Below are positions 32,586 through 41,876 of a DNA stretch of 64,000 nucleotides, one piece after another (position 1 is the stretch's first letter; every line of letters starts with the position of its first letter). Origin of the DNA: Microbacterium capsulatum (GTDB taxonomy: Bacteria; Actinomycetota; Actinomycetes; Actinomycetales; Microbacteriaceae). Location: assembly GCF_030865425.1 (NCBI RefSeq), contig NZ_JAVFCB010000012.1, positions 33,423-97,422 of the forward strand, written 5' to 3'. The position numbers and the translations under genes were made by a program. The notes beneath the pieces were generated by a model that saw only the letters and a list, made by a program, of their open reading frames with translations, was not told where the DNA came from and ran no database searches.

Positions 32586-34079
32586 CTATTCCGTGGTGCG
32601 GCGGCTCGCCAGCGCGGCCAGCAGCATGTGCAGCGGCAGCACTTCCTCCGGAGTCGACAGAGCGAGCCCCAGCTCTTCCGCCCGTCGGATGCGCGCTTGC
32701 ACGGTGTTGCGGTGCACACCCAGCATCTTGGCCGCGCCCGACACCGACCCGCGGCAGGAGAGGAAGGCCACCACGGCCTCGATCACCTCATCCGCGCCGG
32801 GATCCGCGAGCAGCTGCGGCACCATCACGCCGGCGAGCTGCTCCGCCAGGTCGACGGGCAGCAGCCGGCCGAGAAGACGCGAAGGGATCTCGCCGAAGAC
32901 GAGCAGCCCGCTCGCCGCGTCCGCGCGCCCCGGTGCGGCCTGTTCTCCGGCCAGACGTGCCGCGAGCCAGGCCTCTCGCACGCTGTCGACGACCTTCTCC
33001 GGGCTGCGGTACCGCCGGGACGCACCGGCCCTGACTCCGAGACCGCGCAGCGCGTCGAACTCGGTCCGGAGCTCGGCGATCGAACGCTTCTTCGCGCCGC
33101 CCTTGGTCTGGGCGAACGCGAGCCAGCCGTCGGCGACCCTGGCCAGCGGCATCCCCGGGAATCTGCTCTGCCAGATCTGGTGCACCGCCGGACCGAGCCG
33201 CTCGGCGTCGTCGGCGAGGATGCACACGGCGGTGTACGGCCCGTCCAGCGGCCACCGGACCAGCCGCTCGAGCGCGAGCCGGCTCGGATCGTCGATCGAC
33301 CCCACCCGCGGCGATCCCGTCAGCGCCGCGACGGTGAGGGGCGGCAGGGACTCGAGGACGGACTCGAGGCGCGACGCGTTCAGCAGCGCTCGCACCGAGG
33401 GCACCGCCGCCTGGAGCACCTGTGCGGCGTAGTCGCTCTCGTGCTCCGCCGCGTCCACGGTGAGCCGGTCCGGGCTCCTGTCGCCGAGGGAGATGGGGGC
33501 CGAGACCCGATGCGACGACCCGGAGGCCGGCGCATCGCCGTCGGCCCGGGTGACGCGGAAGGTGACCGTCCCTGCGGACTCGATCCGCACATCGCGCCCG
33601 CCGAGTTCGCGCGAGATCGTCTCCAGCGCGGACTCCAGCGTCTCCGCACGCGCCACACGCTCGGTGAAGGCCTGGACCCGCGCGATGGATCCCGCCCGCG
33701 CGAGCCCGATCTGCAGGCCCACGTCCAGGGCGAGCCGGGTCGCGTCCTGGCGCATGCCCAGCAGCGACACGTCCAGCCGGCGCGCGAGCTCGACCGCGGT
33801 GTCGGTGATCGAGGGCTCCGGCACGATCAGCGCGCTGGCCCGGCGCTCCCACGCATACCGCAGCGCCGCGGAGATCATCCACCCGCCCATGGCTGCACGG
33901 TCCGAGAGCACGATCACGGTGTCGGGTCCGACCTGGGTGATGTCCTCGATGTCGGCGATGAGTGCGAGATCCTGGACCCGCACGGTGGTCTCGGAGAGGT
34001 GGAGGACGTCGAGACTACGCAGGCTGCGCGCCTCCAGCACATCCCGCAGCTCCACCGGTCCGTTGAGTTCGCGGTTCAT
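32586..34079 (-). CDS. PucR-family transcriptional regulator
   Basis: A 497-residue regulator: N-terminal PucR-like domain (VELRDVLEARSLRSLDVLHL...IADIEDITQVGPDTVIVLSDRAA), a middle GAF/GGDEF-like region with RTEFDALRGLGVRAGASRRY, and a C-terminal HTH_30 motif SCRGSVSGAAKMLGVHRNTV. The family controls purine, allantoin and polyketide or glycine-betaine pathways, usually responding to a nitrogenous substrate. ATG 34079 overlaps the DUF917 stop (ATGA), so the regulator is made with the enzymes it presumably controls. Confidence 0.9.
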   Translation of the reverse strand: MNRELNGPVELRDVLEARSLRSLDVLHLSETTVRVQDLALIADIEDITQVGPDTVIVLSDRAAMGGWMISAALRYAWERRASALIVPEPSITDTAVELARRLDVSLLGMRQDATRLALDVGLQIGLARAGSIARVQAFTERVARAETLESALETISRELGGRDVRIESAGTVTFRVTRADGDAPASGSSHRVSAPISLGDRSPDRLTVDAAEHESDYAAQVLQAAVPSVRALLNASRLESVLESLPPLTVAALTGSPRVGSIDDPSRLALERLVRWPLDGPYTAVCILADDAERLGPAVHQIWQSRFPGMPLARVADGWLAFAQTKGGAKKRSIAELRTEFDALRGLGVRAGASRRYRSPEKVVDSVREAWLAARLAGEQAAPGRADAASGLLVFGEIPSRLLGRLLPVDLAEQLAGVMVPQLLADPGADEVIEAVVAFLSCRGSVSGAAKMLGVHRNTVQARIRRAEELGLALSTPEEVLPLHMLLAALASRRTTE

Positions 34080-35188
34080 GTCGTCCTCCGCCCTGCCCCG
34101 CCCGCCCCGAACAGGTTCAACGCCGTCGGCCCGCCCAGGCGCAGCCCCTCGGGGGTGTACCACGGCGTCGCGGCCGGCATCACCACGATGTCGACCACGT
34201 TGCCCGTCCACAGGTCGTCGAGGGTGGCGACGCCCCCATCGAGAGGCCGCATCATCGTGATGATGTCCGGTACGACCGCGCGCACGGCACCGTCGACCAT
34301 CATCATCAGCATCTCGTTCTTCACCTCGAGCTGGACGAGTCTGCCCTGGGACTCCTCGACCAGAACCACGCTGGCGGGTCGTTCGATCTCCCCCGGCGTG
34401 GCCGGCCGGGCGAGCCAGGCCCCGTCTCCGACGCGCGCCCGGAGGATCTGCTTCACGCCGACCGCCCGGCGCAGCGCGTCGTGCTTCTGCTCCGTTTCCA
34501 GCGGCGAATCGAGGATCTGTCCCATCCTGATCAGCCGGGTGATGCTGCCGAGCACCCCGGTGCGGGCGAGCGTGCTCGCCGCCATGGGATACGTCGCGGT
34601 GGCCGCCCAGCCGCCGTACTCTCCGGCGAGCGCCCGCAGGATCCGCTCCGCGCGCAGCGGATCCGACACGTTGACCACCGCCGACTCGCCCGTCGCTCCT
34701 GCCGCGGCCACCGGTCCGACCGGAAGACCCGCGAGCGTGAACACGGTCTGGTTGACGAGCGGGAAGATGCGCCCCATCGGATCGGCATCGACGATGGGCA
34801 GATCGGTCTGCATGCCCACCAGCAGAGGGATGAGCGCGTTGGCGCTGCCGGCCGCCAGCGGGAAGATCCCCTGGACCGGCCTGCCGAGAGACTCCTCGAG
34901 GACCCGGAGCGCCGCGACGAACTCGTCGCCGACCGGCCGCAGATCCGACATCGGGATCCCGTTGTTCACGAACCCGACGGACACGACGAGGGCGTCGTCG
35001 TCGAGGTCGCCCACGTCGCACAGCTCCGGACCGGTGTCGTAGGCCTCCATGTGGGCGAGCACCCGCTGGGTCTCCTCGGCGCACCAGTCGGGATCCGCGG
35101 TGCAGGAGTTGAAGATCGACCCCGTCTTCAGGTGCAGGATGTCGTCAGTCGTGAGGCGCACGGCGCTCACCGCCCCGTAGCCCGTCAT
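34076..35188 (-). CDS. DUF917 protein, S-methyl-thiohydantoin desulfurase type
   Basis: A 370-residue member of DUF917 (S-Me-THD). Diagnostic parts: LTTDDILHLKTG at the start, LDDDALVVSVGFVNNGIP, the central GIFPLAAGSANALIPLLVGM, LPIVDADPMGRIFP, GGWAATATYPM and the C-terminal domain DLWTGNVVDIVVMPAATPWYTP. The usual N-terminal GTGGGG is replaced here by FNSCTAD. Some members remove sulfur from thiohydantoins. ATG 35188 overlaps the preceding gene by 44 bases; GTG 35170 is an alternative. It acts presumably with the HyuA-like product. Confidence 0.85.
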   Translation of the reverse strand: MTGYGAVSAVRLTTDDILHLKTGSIFNSCTADPDWCAEETQRVLAHMEAYDTGPELCDVGDLDDDALVVSVGFVNNGIPMSDLRPVGDEFVAALRVLEESLGRPVQGIFPLAAGSANALIPLLVGMQTDLPIVDADPMGRIFPLVNQTVFTLAGLPVGPVAAAGATGESAVVNVSDPLRAERILRALAGEYGGWAATATYPMAASTLARTGVLGSITRLIRMGQILDSPLETEQKHDALRRAVGVKQILRARVGDGAWLARPATPGEIERPASVVLVEESQGRLVQLEVKNEMLMMMVDGAVRAVVPDIITMMRPLDGGVATLDDLWTGNVVDIVVMPAATPWYTPEGLRLGGPTALNLFGAGGAGRRTT

Positions 35189-36527
35189 CGACGGCGCCGG
35201 CCACGCCGCGCACCCGCACCGACACCACGCGCGGATCCTGGTACGTCGATGCGACGACCCGCGAGTCGATGATGCGGACCTGAGAGGGAGACGCCCCGAA
35301 CGACACCAGCCGGGTCCGCACCCGGGCCTCCGCCGCCGACAGCGCCTGGCGGATGTCGTCGGCGTCGGCGATGATCACGGAGCGATCCGCCCACTCCGCC
35401 AGCGGGCTGACGGCCGCGCCGAGCGCGCACAGGTCGACCTCCGCCCGGTGCGCCCCCGGGAGGTCCTCGCCGTACCCGGGGGCCGCGACGACCGGATACG
35501 CCGGCGCCCGGCCCGGCGCGACGGCGGGCACGGGCATCACATGGGCGGCCTTGCTCGCCAGCATCCCGCCCGCGTCCTGGAACTTCGCCCGCACGGCGGG
35601 CACGCCGTCGATCATGTCGCCGAGGAAGCTCCCGGCGGAGCCGACCACGGCGAGACGGCCGGAGTCGATGCCGCTGAGCGCCGCCGCCCCGACGAGCTCA
35701 CCGGCACGGGCCGCCGCCATGGAGTGCACCGGCGTCACGGTGAGCCGCGTGAGCGGCACGCAGCCGCCGTCGTTCGACGCGGCGTAGAGCCGGGCGTGCG
35801 GGAGCCGCACGCTCGCCGCCAGCGCCAGCGACGTCGCAAGCGACTCCGCGACGGGGATCAGCGAGCTGTTGATCACGGCCGTGCGCTCCCGGGTCCCGAA
35901 GGATCCGCTCTCGAAATAGTGCGAGTATCCGACGCTCGCGGGAACCGCGTTCTCCAGCAGGATCCGCCCCGCCTCGATCTCATGCGACGAATTGACGAGC
36001 GATCCCACGCTCGTCACCACGTAGCGGCCGCCGGGTCGGGAGTTCGCGGCGATGTCGCGCAGCGCCGCCGCGTCGAACGGGACGAGTTCCTCACCGAGGT
36101 TGGTGTGGCCGCCGGAGACGTGCACGATGCGCGCCTTCGAGAGGCTGCTCTCGCCTTCTCTGAGCTCGTGCGCGCGGTCGACCGGCGGTCGCGGCGCGAT
36201 GCGAACGACGGTGACGGGCTCCGGCCCCGACCGCAGCACCGCGCTGACGTCGACGGTGAGCGAGACGACCGCCTCGCCGTCCGCCTCGGGCCCCTGCACA
36301 CCCGGTGGGCGATCCGCATCGCCGGCGAATTCGGCCAGCAGCCGGTCGAAGGCGGCGGAGATCCCGTCCGCGCCGACCGGGACCTCCCGCATCCGGTATG
36401 AGCCGTCCGACCGGACGGAGACGCCGGAGATCAGCGCGTCCGTGATACGAAGCCCGAGCCGGATGATGCCCTCCGATCCCTTCCCGGCGGGAACCCCCGC
36501 GGCGGAGACAGGATGCGGCGGCGTCAC
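35145..36527 (-). CDS. hydantoinase/oxoprolinase-like protein lacking nucleotide-binding motifs
   Basis: A 460-residue protein that aligns over its length with the HyuA-like partners of DUF917 proteins: VTSVGSLVNSSHEIEAGRIL, RERTAVINSSLIPVA, ARLYAASNDGGCVPL and ELVGAAALSGI are recognisable. But DxGGTxTD is replaced by LGLRITDA at the N terminus and the second GGTxxD by GSAGSFLGD, so ATP binding is probably lost. The GTG start overlaps the permease stop (GTGA). Likely a structural or substrate-binding partner of the DUF917 protein. Confidence 0.72.
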   Translation of the reverse strand: MTPPHPVSAAGVPAGKGSEGIIRLGLRITDALISGVSVRSDGSYRMREVPVGADGISAAFDRLLAEFAGDADRPPGVQGPEADGEAVVSLTVDVSAVLRSGPEPVTVVRIAPRPPVDRAHELREGESSLSKARIVHVSGGHTNLGEELVPFDAAALRDIAANSRPGGRYVVTSVGSLVNSSHEIEAGRILLENAVPASVGYSHYFESGSFGTRERTAVINSSLIPVAESLATSLALAASVRLPHARLYAASNDGGCVPLTRLTVTPVHSMAAARAGELVGAAALSGIDSGRLAVVGSAGSFLGDMIDGVPAVRAKFQDAGGMLASKAAHVMPVPAVAPGRAPAYPVVAAPGYGEDLPGAHRAEVDLCALGAAVSPLAEWADRSVIIADADDIRQALSAAEARVRTRLVSFGASPSQVRIIDSRVVASTYQDPRVVSVRVRGVAGAVDDGLRGGERRAPHD

Positions 36528-37516
36528 TTCCGCCGCAGTCGCTGCAGCAGCAGACTATCGGCCGCGACCGCGAGAAGGATCAGGGCTCCCGTCACGACCT
36601 GCTGGTAGGTCGTGTCCCAGCCCATCAGGTTGAATCCGTTCGCGATCACGGTCAGGATCATCACCCCGACGGCCGTGCGCCACACGGCGCCGGCACCGCC
36701 CATGATGCTGGTGCCGCCGATGACGACCGCGGCGATTGCGGTCAGTTCGATGCCCGTCGCCATCGCGGGCTGCGCGGAGCCGGCACGGGAGGCGAGCACC
36801 ATCCCCGCGGCAGCCGCGCAGAAGCCGCTGATCGCGAACGCCGAGATGTGGATGAGCGGGGTGCGCACGCCGCTGAGACGCGCCGCCTCCGCGTTGCCGC
36901 CGACCGCGTAGATGCGACGGCCGAAGGTGGTCCTCCCCAGCACGACGCCGAAGATCACGATGGCGAGCACGAACAGCAGCGTCCCCGCCGTGACACCGAG
37001 GAAGAGCGGCTGGGTCCAGACGCGGAACCCGGTCAGCTGCGTCGCGGCCGGCGACACGATGGCTCCCCCGGTGAGCACCACGGCGATGCCGCGGTAGATG
37101 ATGCTCATCGCCAGGGACCCGATGAAGGAGTGCACCCGCGTGACGACGATCATGAGGCCCGTGATCGCGCCGAGGACGGTCCCGGTGAGCAGCGCCAGGA
37201 CGAAGCCGATCGCGACCCCGAACGCCTGGGTGAAGTACACACCCGCGATCGCCGACATGGCGAGGTTCGCGCTGGCGGAGAGGTCGAAGACCCCGCTGAT
37301 GATGCAGATCGTGGCGCCCACCGCGATCAGGCCCACCACGACGGTCTGGTCGAGGAGGTTGACGATGTTGCCGGGGGTGAGGAATGTGCTCGTCGCCAGG
37401 CTGAGGTAGATCACGATGACGATCAGGCCGGCGAGAACGCCGAAATCCTTGAAGTCGACGCGCAGGCGGAGCTTCGGGACGGGTGCCGGTGCGACGGCGA
37501 GGGTCTCGGTCTTCAT
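36524..37516 (-). CDS. ribose/simple-sugar type ABC transporter permease
   Basis: A 330-residue inner-membrane permease of the BPD_transp_2 (RbsC) family with about nine to ten helices. Typical elements are TVVVGLIAVGATICIISGVFDLS in the second helix, RVHSFIGSLAMSIIYRG, GGNAEAARLSGV in the coupling loop and AAVVIGGTSIMGGAG. AAGGAG before ATG 37516 overlaps the end of the ATPase gene. With the ATPase and lipoprotein it forms a complete importer; RbsC-type permeases also move nucleosides, purines and other heterocycles. Confidence 0.93.
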   Translation of the reverse strand: MKTETLAVAPAPVPKLRLRVDFKDFGVLAGLIVIVIYLSLATSTFLTPGNIVNLLDQTVVVGLIAVGATICIISGVFDLSASANLAMSAIAGVYFTQAFGVAIGFVLALLTGTVLGAITGLMIVVTRVHSFIGSLAMSIIYRGIAVVLTGGAIVSPAATQLTGFRVWTQPLFLGVTAGTLLFVLAIVIFGVVLGRTTFGRRIYAVGGNAEAARLSGVRTPLIHISAFAISGFCAAAAGMVLASRAGSAQPAMATGIELTAIAAVVIGGTSIMGGAGAVWRTAVGVMILTVIANGFNLMGWDTTYQQVVTGALILLAVAADSLLLQRLRRK

Positions 37517-37532
37517 GGTGGTTCAGTTCTCC

Positions 37533-39047
37533 TTAGAGGAATGCGGCGGTCATGACCTCGTCGGCCGAGGCCGTGCGGTCGAACTCGGCGACGATCCGGC
37601 CCTTCTTCATCACCACGACCCGATGCGAGAGCGAGAGCACCTCCTCGAGCTCCGAGCTCGCGACGATCACCGCGGTGCCCGCCGCGGCGAGCTCGAGGAT
37701 CAGACGGTGGATGTTGGCCTTGGCGGCGACGTCGACGCCGCGCGTCGGCTCGTCGATGAGGAACACGGCGGGCGGATCGACCAGCCACTTCGCGAAGAGG
37801 ACCTTCTGCTGGTTCCCGCCGGAGAGGGCTCCGACCGAGACGTTCTGCACCCGTCCGCGGATGTCGACGGCCTGGATCGCGCTGTCCACGATGGCGCGCT
37901 CGCGCACGGCCCCGATGAAGCCGGCGCGCTGCCTCCTGCCGAGCGACGGCAGAGCGATGTTGTCGGATGCCGACCGCCCGAGCACGAGCCCCTGGTCCTT
38001 GCGCGATTCGGGGACGAGGGCGATGCGACTCCGGATCCCGGCCCTGACCGAGTTGCGGCGCACCTTGCGTCCCTCGACCCAGACCTCGCCCGAAGTGACC
38101 CGGTCGCCGCCGAACACCGCGTTCAGCGTTTCGCTCCGGCCGCTGCCCATGAGGCCCGCGAGGCCCAGGATCTCGCCCCTGCGCACCTCGAACGAGATGT
38201 CCGAGATGCGGTGGTTGCCGAGTCCGCTGACCCGGATCGCGACCTCCGCATCCGCCGCCACCGGCTCCGGGCTGCGTTCGAGCGCCTCCATCTGCCGGCC
38301 CACCATGAGGCTGACGAGGCTGTCGGCCGTGTAGCCCGCGGCGTCGTCGGTGATGATCTGATCGCCGTCGCGGAGCACCGTGATCCGGTCGGCGAGGCCG
38401 AGGATCTCGTCGAGGAAGTGGGAGACGATGATGATCGTGGTCCCGCGCGCGGCAAGCTGGCGCAGCACGCGCAGGAGGTTCTCGGTGTCCTGCTCGCCGA
38501 GCGCCGCCGTCGGCTCGTCCAGGCAGAGCACTTGGGAGCCGCGCGCCAGCGCCTTCACGATCTCGACCTGCTGCGCCTGCCCGAGCGACAGGCTCGACAC
38601 CGGCGCGTCCAGATCGAGGGCGAAGCCGACGTCGCGGATCAGTCTCTCGGCGTGCGCGCGATCGGCTCCGGTGCGCGCGAAGCCCGCCGTGTTCCGCCAC
38701 CGGCCGAGGAAGATGTTCTCGAGGACCGAGCGCTGCGGCACGAGCGCGAGCTCCTGGGCGATCAGCGAGACGCCCAGATCGATCGCGTCCCGCGGGCTGC
38801 CGATGCGCACCCGCTCCCCGTCGAACGAGACGGATCCGGCGTCGGCGACGACCGCGCCGCCCAGGATCTTGAGGAGCGTGGACTTGCCCGCTCCGTTCTC
38901 GCCCAGGAGCCCGTGGATCTCCCCGGGGACGATGGTGAGCGAGACGTCCCGCAGCACCGAGGTGCTGCCGTAGCTCTTGCCCACGTTGTCGAGCACCACC
39001 GTGGGCGCGGTCACCCGGGCCGCGGGGGCGTCGGTTGTCGATGTCAT
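37533..39047 (-). CDS. RbsA-type ABC transporter ATP-binding protein (two NBDs)
   Basis: A 504-residue tandem ATPase. NBD1: Walker A GENGAGKST, signature LSLGQAQQVEI, Walker B LCLDEPTAAL, switch His in VSHFLDE. NBD2: degenerate Walker A GLMGSGRSE, signature LSGGNQQKV, Walker B FLIDEPTRGVD. One active and one degenerate site is normal for RbsA/MglA. ATG 39047 is chosen for the GGAGAAG upstream. It powers the importer of this locus. Confidence 0.94.
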   Translation of the reverse strand: MTSTTDAPAARVTAPTVVLDNVGKSYGSTSVLRDVSLTIVPGEIHGLLGENGAGKSTLLKILGGAVVADAGSVSFDGERVRIGSPRDAIDLGVSLIAQELALVPQRSVLENIFLGRWRNTAGFARTGADRAHAERLIRDVGFALDLDAPVSSLSLGQAQQVEIVKALARGSQVLCLDEPTAALGEQDTENLLRVLRQLAARGTTIIIVSHFLDEILGLADRITVLRDGDQIITDDAAGYTADSLVSLMVGRQMEALERSPEPVAADAEVAIRVSGLGNHRISDISFEVRRGEILGLAGLMGSGRSETLNAVFGGDRVTSGEVWVEGRKVRRNSVRAGIRSRIALVPESRKDQGLVLGRSASDNIALPSLGRRQRAGFIGAVRERAIVDSAIQAVDIRGRVQNVSVGALSGGNQQKVLFAKWLVDPPAVFLIDEPTRGVDVAAKANIHRLILELAAAGTAVIVASSELEEVLSLSHRVVVMKKGRIVAEFDRTASADEVMTAAFL

Positions 39048-39116
39048 GGTCGGCTCTTCTCCGTTGAGGACGCCATCCGGGTGGGGCTGCACGGCCCCAC
39101 CCGGAGGAGGAAGGGT

Positions 39117-40157
39117 TTACTCGTCGTACCCCGACACGAAGGCGAGCTTCTTCAGCGCGTCCTGGGTGCCCATCGCCTTGTTCGGCGCGAGCTCGCGCTC
39201 GTCGGTCGCCGTCGGGACGGTCTTGCCCTGGAAGTGCTCGATCCCGTACTTGGCGGCGGTCTCGCCGCTCTTCGAACCGTCGATGGCCCAGATCGCGTAC
39301 CACTCGCCGTTGACCACGTGCTGGACCGCGGACTCCGGGCTGCCGTTGCCGATGAACTTGATCTTGGTCTTGTCGCCGCCGGCGAGCCAGGCACCGGCGA
39401 TCGCCTGAGTCGAGCCGATGACGACGTTCACCTTGGGGTTGGACTGCGTGATGTTCTGGTACGCGGTGCGCCCCTGGTCCTGCGTGTACCCGCCGGTCAC
39501 CGTCGGCAGGACCTTGACGTTCCCGCCGAGCGCCTTCAGACCGCCGACGACCGCGTCCGTGCGGGCCTTGTCGAGCGGAAGCGACGGCGCGCCCTCCATG
39601 TAGGCGACCTGGCATTCGCCGGAGACGTCCTTGCAGGCCATGCCGGCGAGCTTCGCGAGGTCCTGACCGTTCGCGACCGGCGAGTACACGACGCTGATCG
39701 CGCCCTGGACCTGCGGGTCGATCTTGGTGAAGTCCGGGCCCACGGGGGTCGACTCGACGACCACGGTGATGCCCGCCTTGACCGCCCGCTCCAGCGGCTC
39801 CTGCACGGCGAGGTTGTCGTTCGCCGTGATGATGATCACATCGAACTGCTTCGAGGTGATCGCGTCGTTGATCTGCTGCACCTGGGCCTGGCCGTCGAAC
39901 TGACCGTCGACCAGGGTGGCCGTGCCGCCCATCGCCTCGGTCTCCTTCTTGACGCCCTTGAAGATCCCCTGGGTGTAGGAGTTCGACGCGGCGTATCCGA
40001 AGAAGCCGACCTTGACCGGGTGGCCTCCGGCGGCGCCCGAAGGCTGGGCCGCCCCACTCGAGGCCGAGCAGCCGCTCAGCGCGAGAAGGCCGAGGGCGCC
40101 GGCGACGATGCCGGCGCGGACGCGCCGCGAGACGTGAAGTTTCATGCTGATACTCAT
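39117..40157 (-). CDS. substrate-binding lipoprotein of ribose-type ABC importer
   Basis: A 346-residue Peripla_BP_4 protein. The signal peptide has a basic start and LGLLALSGCS, so Cys28 becomes the lipid-modified N terminus. The mature part shows VKVGFFGYAASNSYTQGI, FDVIIITANDNLAVQEPLERAV, GITVVVES and VVIGSTQAIAGAW, typical of sugar or autoinducer-2 binders, but ligand-pocket residues cannot be assigned to a sugar. A shorter start, ATG 40145, is possible. Given its neighbours the cargo is more likely a cyclic amide or a nucleoside-like compound. Confidence 0.9.
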   Translation of the reverse strand: MSISMKLHVSRRVRAGIVAGALGLLALSGCSASSGAAQPSGAAGGHPVKVGFFGYAASNSYTQGIFKGVKKETEAMGGTATLVDGQFDGQAQVQQINDAITSKQFDVIIITANDNLAVQEPLERAVKAGITVVVESTPVGPDFTKIDPQVQGAISVVYSPVANGQDLAKLAGMACKDVSGECQVAYMEGAPSLPLDKARTDAVVGGLKALGGNVKVLPTVTGGYTQDQGRTAYQNITQSNPKVNVVIGSTQAIAGAWLAGGDKTKIKFIGNGSPESAVQHVVNGEWYAIWAIDGSKSGETAAKYGIEHFQGKTVPTATDERELAPNKAMGTQDALKKLAFVSGYDE

Positions 40158-40195
40158 TTCGGTTGGGGGTGTTCGGGTCTGCACGCGAGGTGCGC

Positions 40196-41875
40196 TCAGC
40201 CGGGGTAGCCGTAGTGCGTGCGGGCGTGCTCCGCAGAGATGTATCCGTTGTCGACGTCGTAGCGGACGGCCTGTGGATCGCGGTCGGACGGGTCGCCGTA
40301 GCCGCCGCCCCCGCTCGCCGTGAGGCGCACGATGTCGCCCTTCTTCACCGGCAGGTTGTTCGCCTTCAGCATCCGGCGCTCGTCGGGGCGGCCGGGGTTG
40401 ATGACGACCTCCGGTCCGCCGCCGGAGTGTCCGCCGAAGAGGCCCCACGGCGGGGTCTTCGAGCGCTCGAACCAGAGTCCGATCGAGCAGTCGGTGAGGA
40501 ACTCGTACTCCCGCATCGCGCCGTTCCCCCCGCGCCACCGTCCCGGTGCGCCCGAGTCCTGCGCGATCCGGTACTGCGTGATCCGGAACGGGAACTTCGT
40601 CTCGACCATCTCGATCGGCAGATCCTTGATCGAGCCGTTGACGCTGTTGATGAGAGCCGATTCGCCGTCGGATCCCTCCCATGCGCCCCACCCGCCGAGA
40701 GTCGCCTCCTGCGACACCCAGTTGCGGCCGTAGCGCGGGTCGAAGCCGAAGGTGTTGATGACCATGGAGTCCCCGTGCGACGCGGCCACGACCCGATCCG
40801 GCATCGCCGGAGCGAGCGCCCTGGAGACCATGTCGATCAGCAGTCCCAGGTGGGAGAAGTACCACTGGCAGGCGGCCGGTGCGACGGCGCCCAGCACCGA
40901 TCCTTCGCGCACCTTCGTGCGGAGCGGTCGGAAGGATCCGCCGTTCGAGTTCGTGTCAGGGCTGACCAGCAGCTTGTACGCGACGCGCAGGGCCGAGACG
41001 GTCTGCGCGACGCCGCAGTTCACGGGTCCGCGGGTCTGATCGGCCGACCCCGTGACGTCGAACTCGATCGAGCCGTCGGCGACGGTGATCTTCAGTGTGA
41101 TCGGGATCGGGGTGTCGAGATCGATGCCGTCGTTGTCGAGCAGCCCCTCGGCCTCGTAGACGCCGTCCGGGATGCCCGCGACCGTCGCCCGCTCGAGCTC
41201 CTCGGTCTGCCGGAAGATCTCGTCGCGCGCAGCTTCGACCGCGTCGATCCCGTAGCGGGTCACGATCTCCTGCATGCGGATGCCGCCCATGCGCATCGCC
41301 GCGACCATCGCGTTCATATCGCCGATGGTCTGGTACGGGAAGCGCACGTTGGTCTTGATGAGATCGACGACCAGGGTCTCCTCCCCGGCCTCGCGCAGGC
41401 GCACGGGGCCCATCCGGAACCCCTCCTGGAAGATGTCCACCGAGTCCATCGACCCTCCGACGTCCTTGGAGCCCATGTCCATCCAGTGGGCCCGGGTGGC
41501 CGAGAAGCCGACCAGCTCGTCGGCGACGAAGATGGGCGCGAAGATCGTGACGTCGTTCAGATGGGTGCCGCCGAGGTAGGAGTCGTTGAGGATCCAGACG
41601 TCGCCCTCCTTCCACACGTCGCGGCCGTACTTCTCCTCGACTGCCAGCGAGCAGGTCTCGAGGTTGCCGAGGAACAACGGCAGGCCGGCGGACTGCCCGA
41701 GCACCTGGTGGTGGGCGTCCAGCAGCGCCACGACGCAGTCGCCGCCCTCGTAGAGGATCGGGGAGAAGGCCGAGCGGATGAGGGTGGCGTTCATGTCGTC
41801 CGCGGCGCTCGTGAGGGCGTTGCGGATGATCTCGACGACGACCGGATCGATCCGGTTCCGGGTTGCGATGGGCAT
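40196..41875 (-). CDS. hyuB: hydantoinase B-type subunit (HyuB2)
   Basis: A 559-residue HyuB-family protein with IIRNALTSAADDMNATLIRSA at the start, DVWILNDSYLGGTHLNDVTI, the FDVTGSADQTRGPVNCGVAQ block, and GGGGYGDPSDRDP near the end. It is clearly a different subtype from HyuB1 (different catalytic-loop sequence), so the two pairs probably act on different rings or steps. It starts one base after the HyuA2 stop and is 38 bases from the importer lipoprotein. Confidence 0.92.
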   Translation of the reverse strand: MPIATRNRIDPVVVEIIRNALTSAADDMNATLIRSAFSPILYEGGDCVVALLDAHHQVLGQSAGLPLFLGNLETCSLAVEEKYGRDVWKEGDVWILNDSYLGGTHLNDVTIFAPIFVADELVGFSATRAHWMDMGSKDVGGSMDSVDIFQEGFRMGPVRLREAGEETLVVDLIKTNVRFPYQTIGDMNAMVAAMRMGGIRMQEIVTRYGIDAVEAARDEIFRQTEELERATVAGIPDGVYEAEGLLDNDGIDLDTPIPITLKITVADGSIEFDVTGSADQTRGPVNCGVAQTVSALRVAYKLLVSPDTNSNGGSFRPLRTKVREGSVLGAVAPAACQWYFSHLGLLIDMVSRALAPAMPDRVVAASHGDSMVINTFGFDPRYGRNWVSQEATLGGWGAWEGSDGESALINSVNGSIKDLPIEMVETKFPFRITQYRIAQDSGAPGRWRGGNGAMREYEFLTDCSIGLWFERSKTPPWGLFGGHSGGGPEVVINPGRPDERRMLKANNLPVKKGDIVRLTASGGGGYGDPSDRDPQAVRYDVDNGYISAEHARTHYGYPG

Positions 41876-41876
41876 G

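Noticed and set aside
39117..40157. Ribose- or autoinducer-2-binding protein
   Set aside because: The fold matches, but there is no sugar kinase or lsr gene nearby and the locus is nitrogen-oriented; only a generic name is justified.
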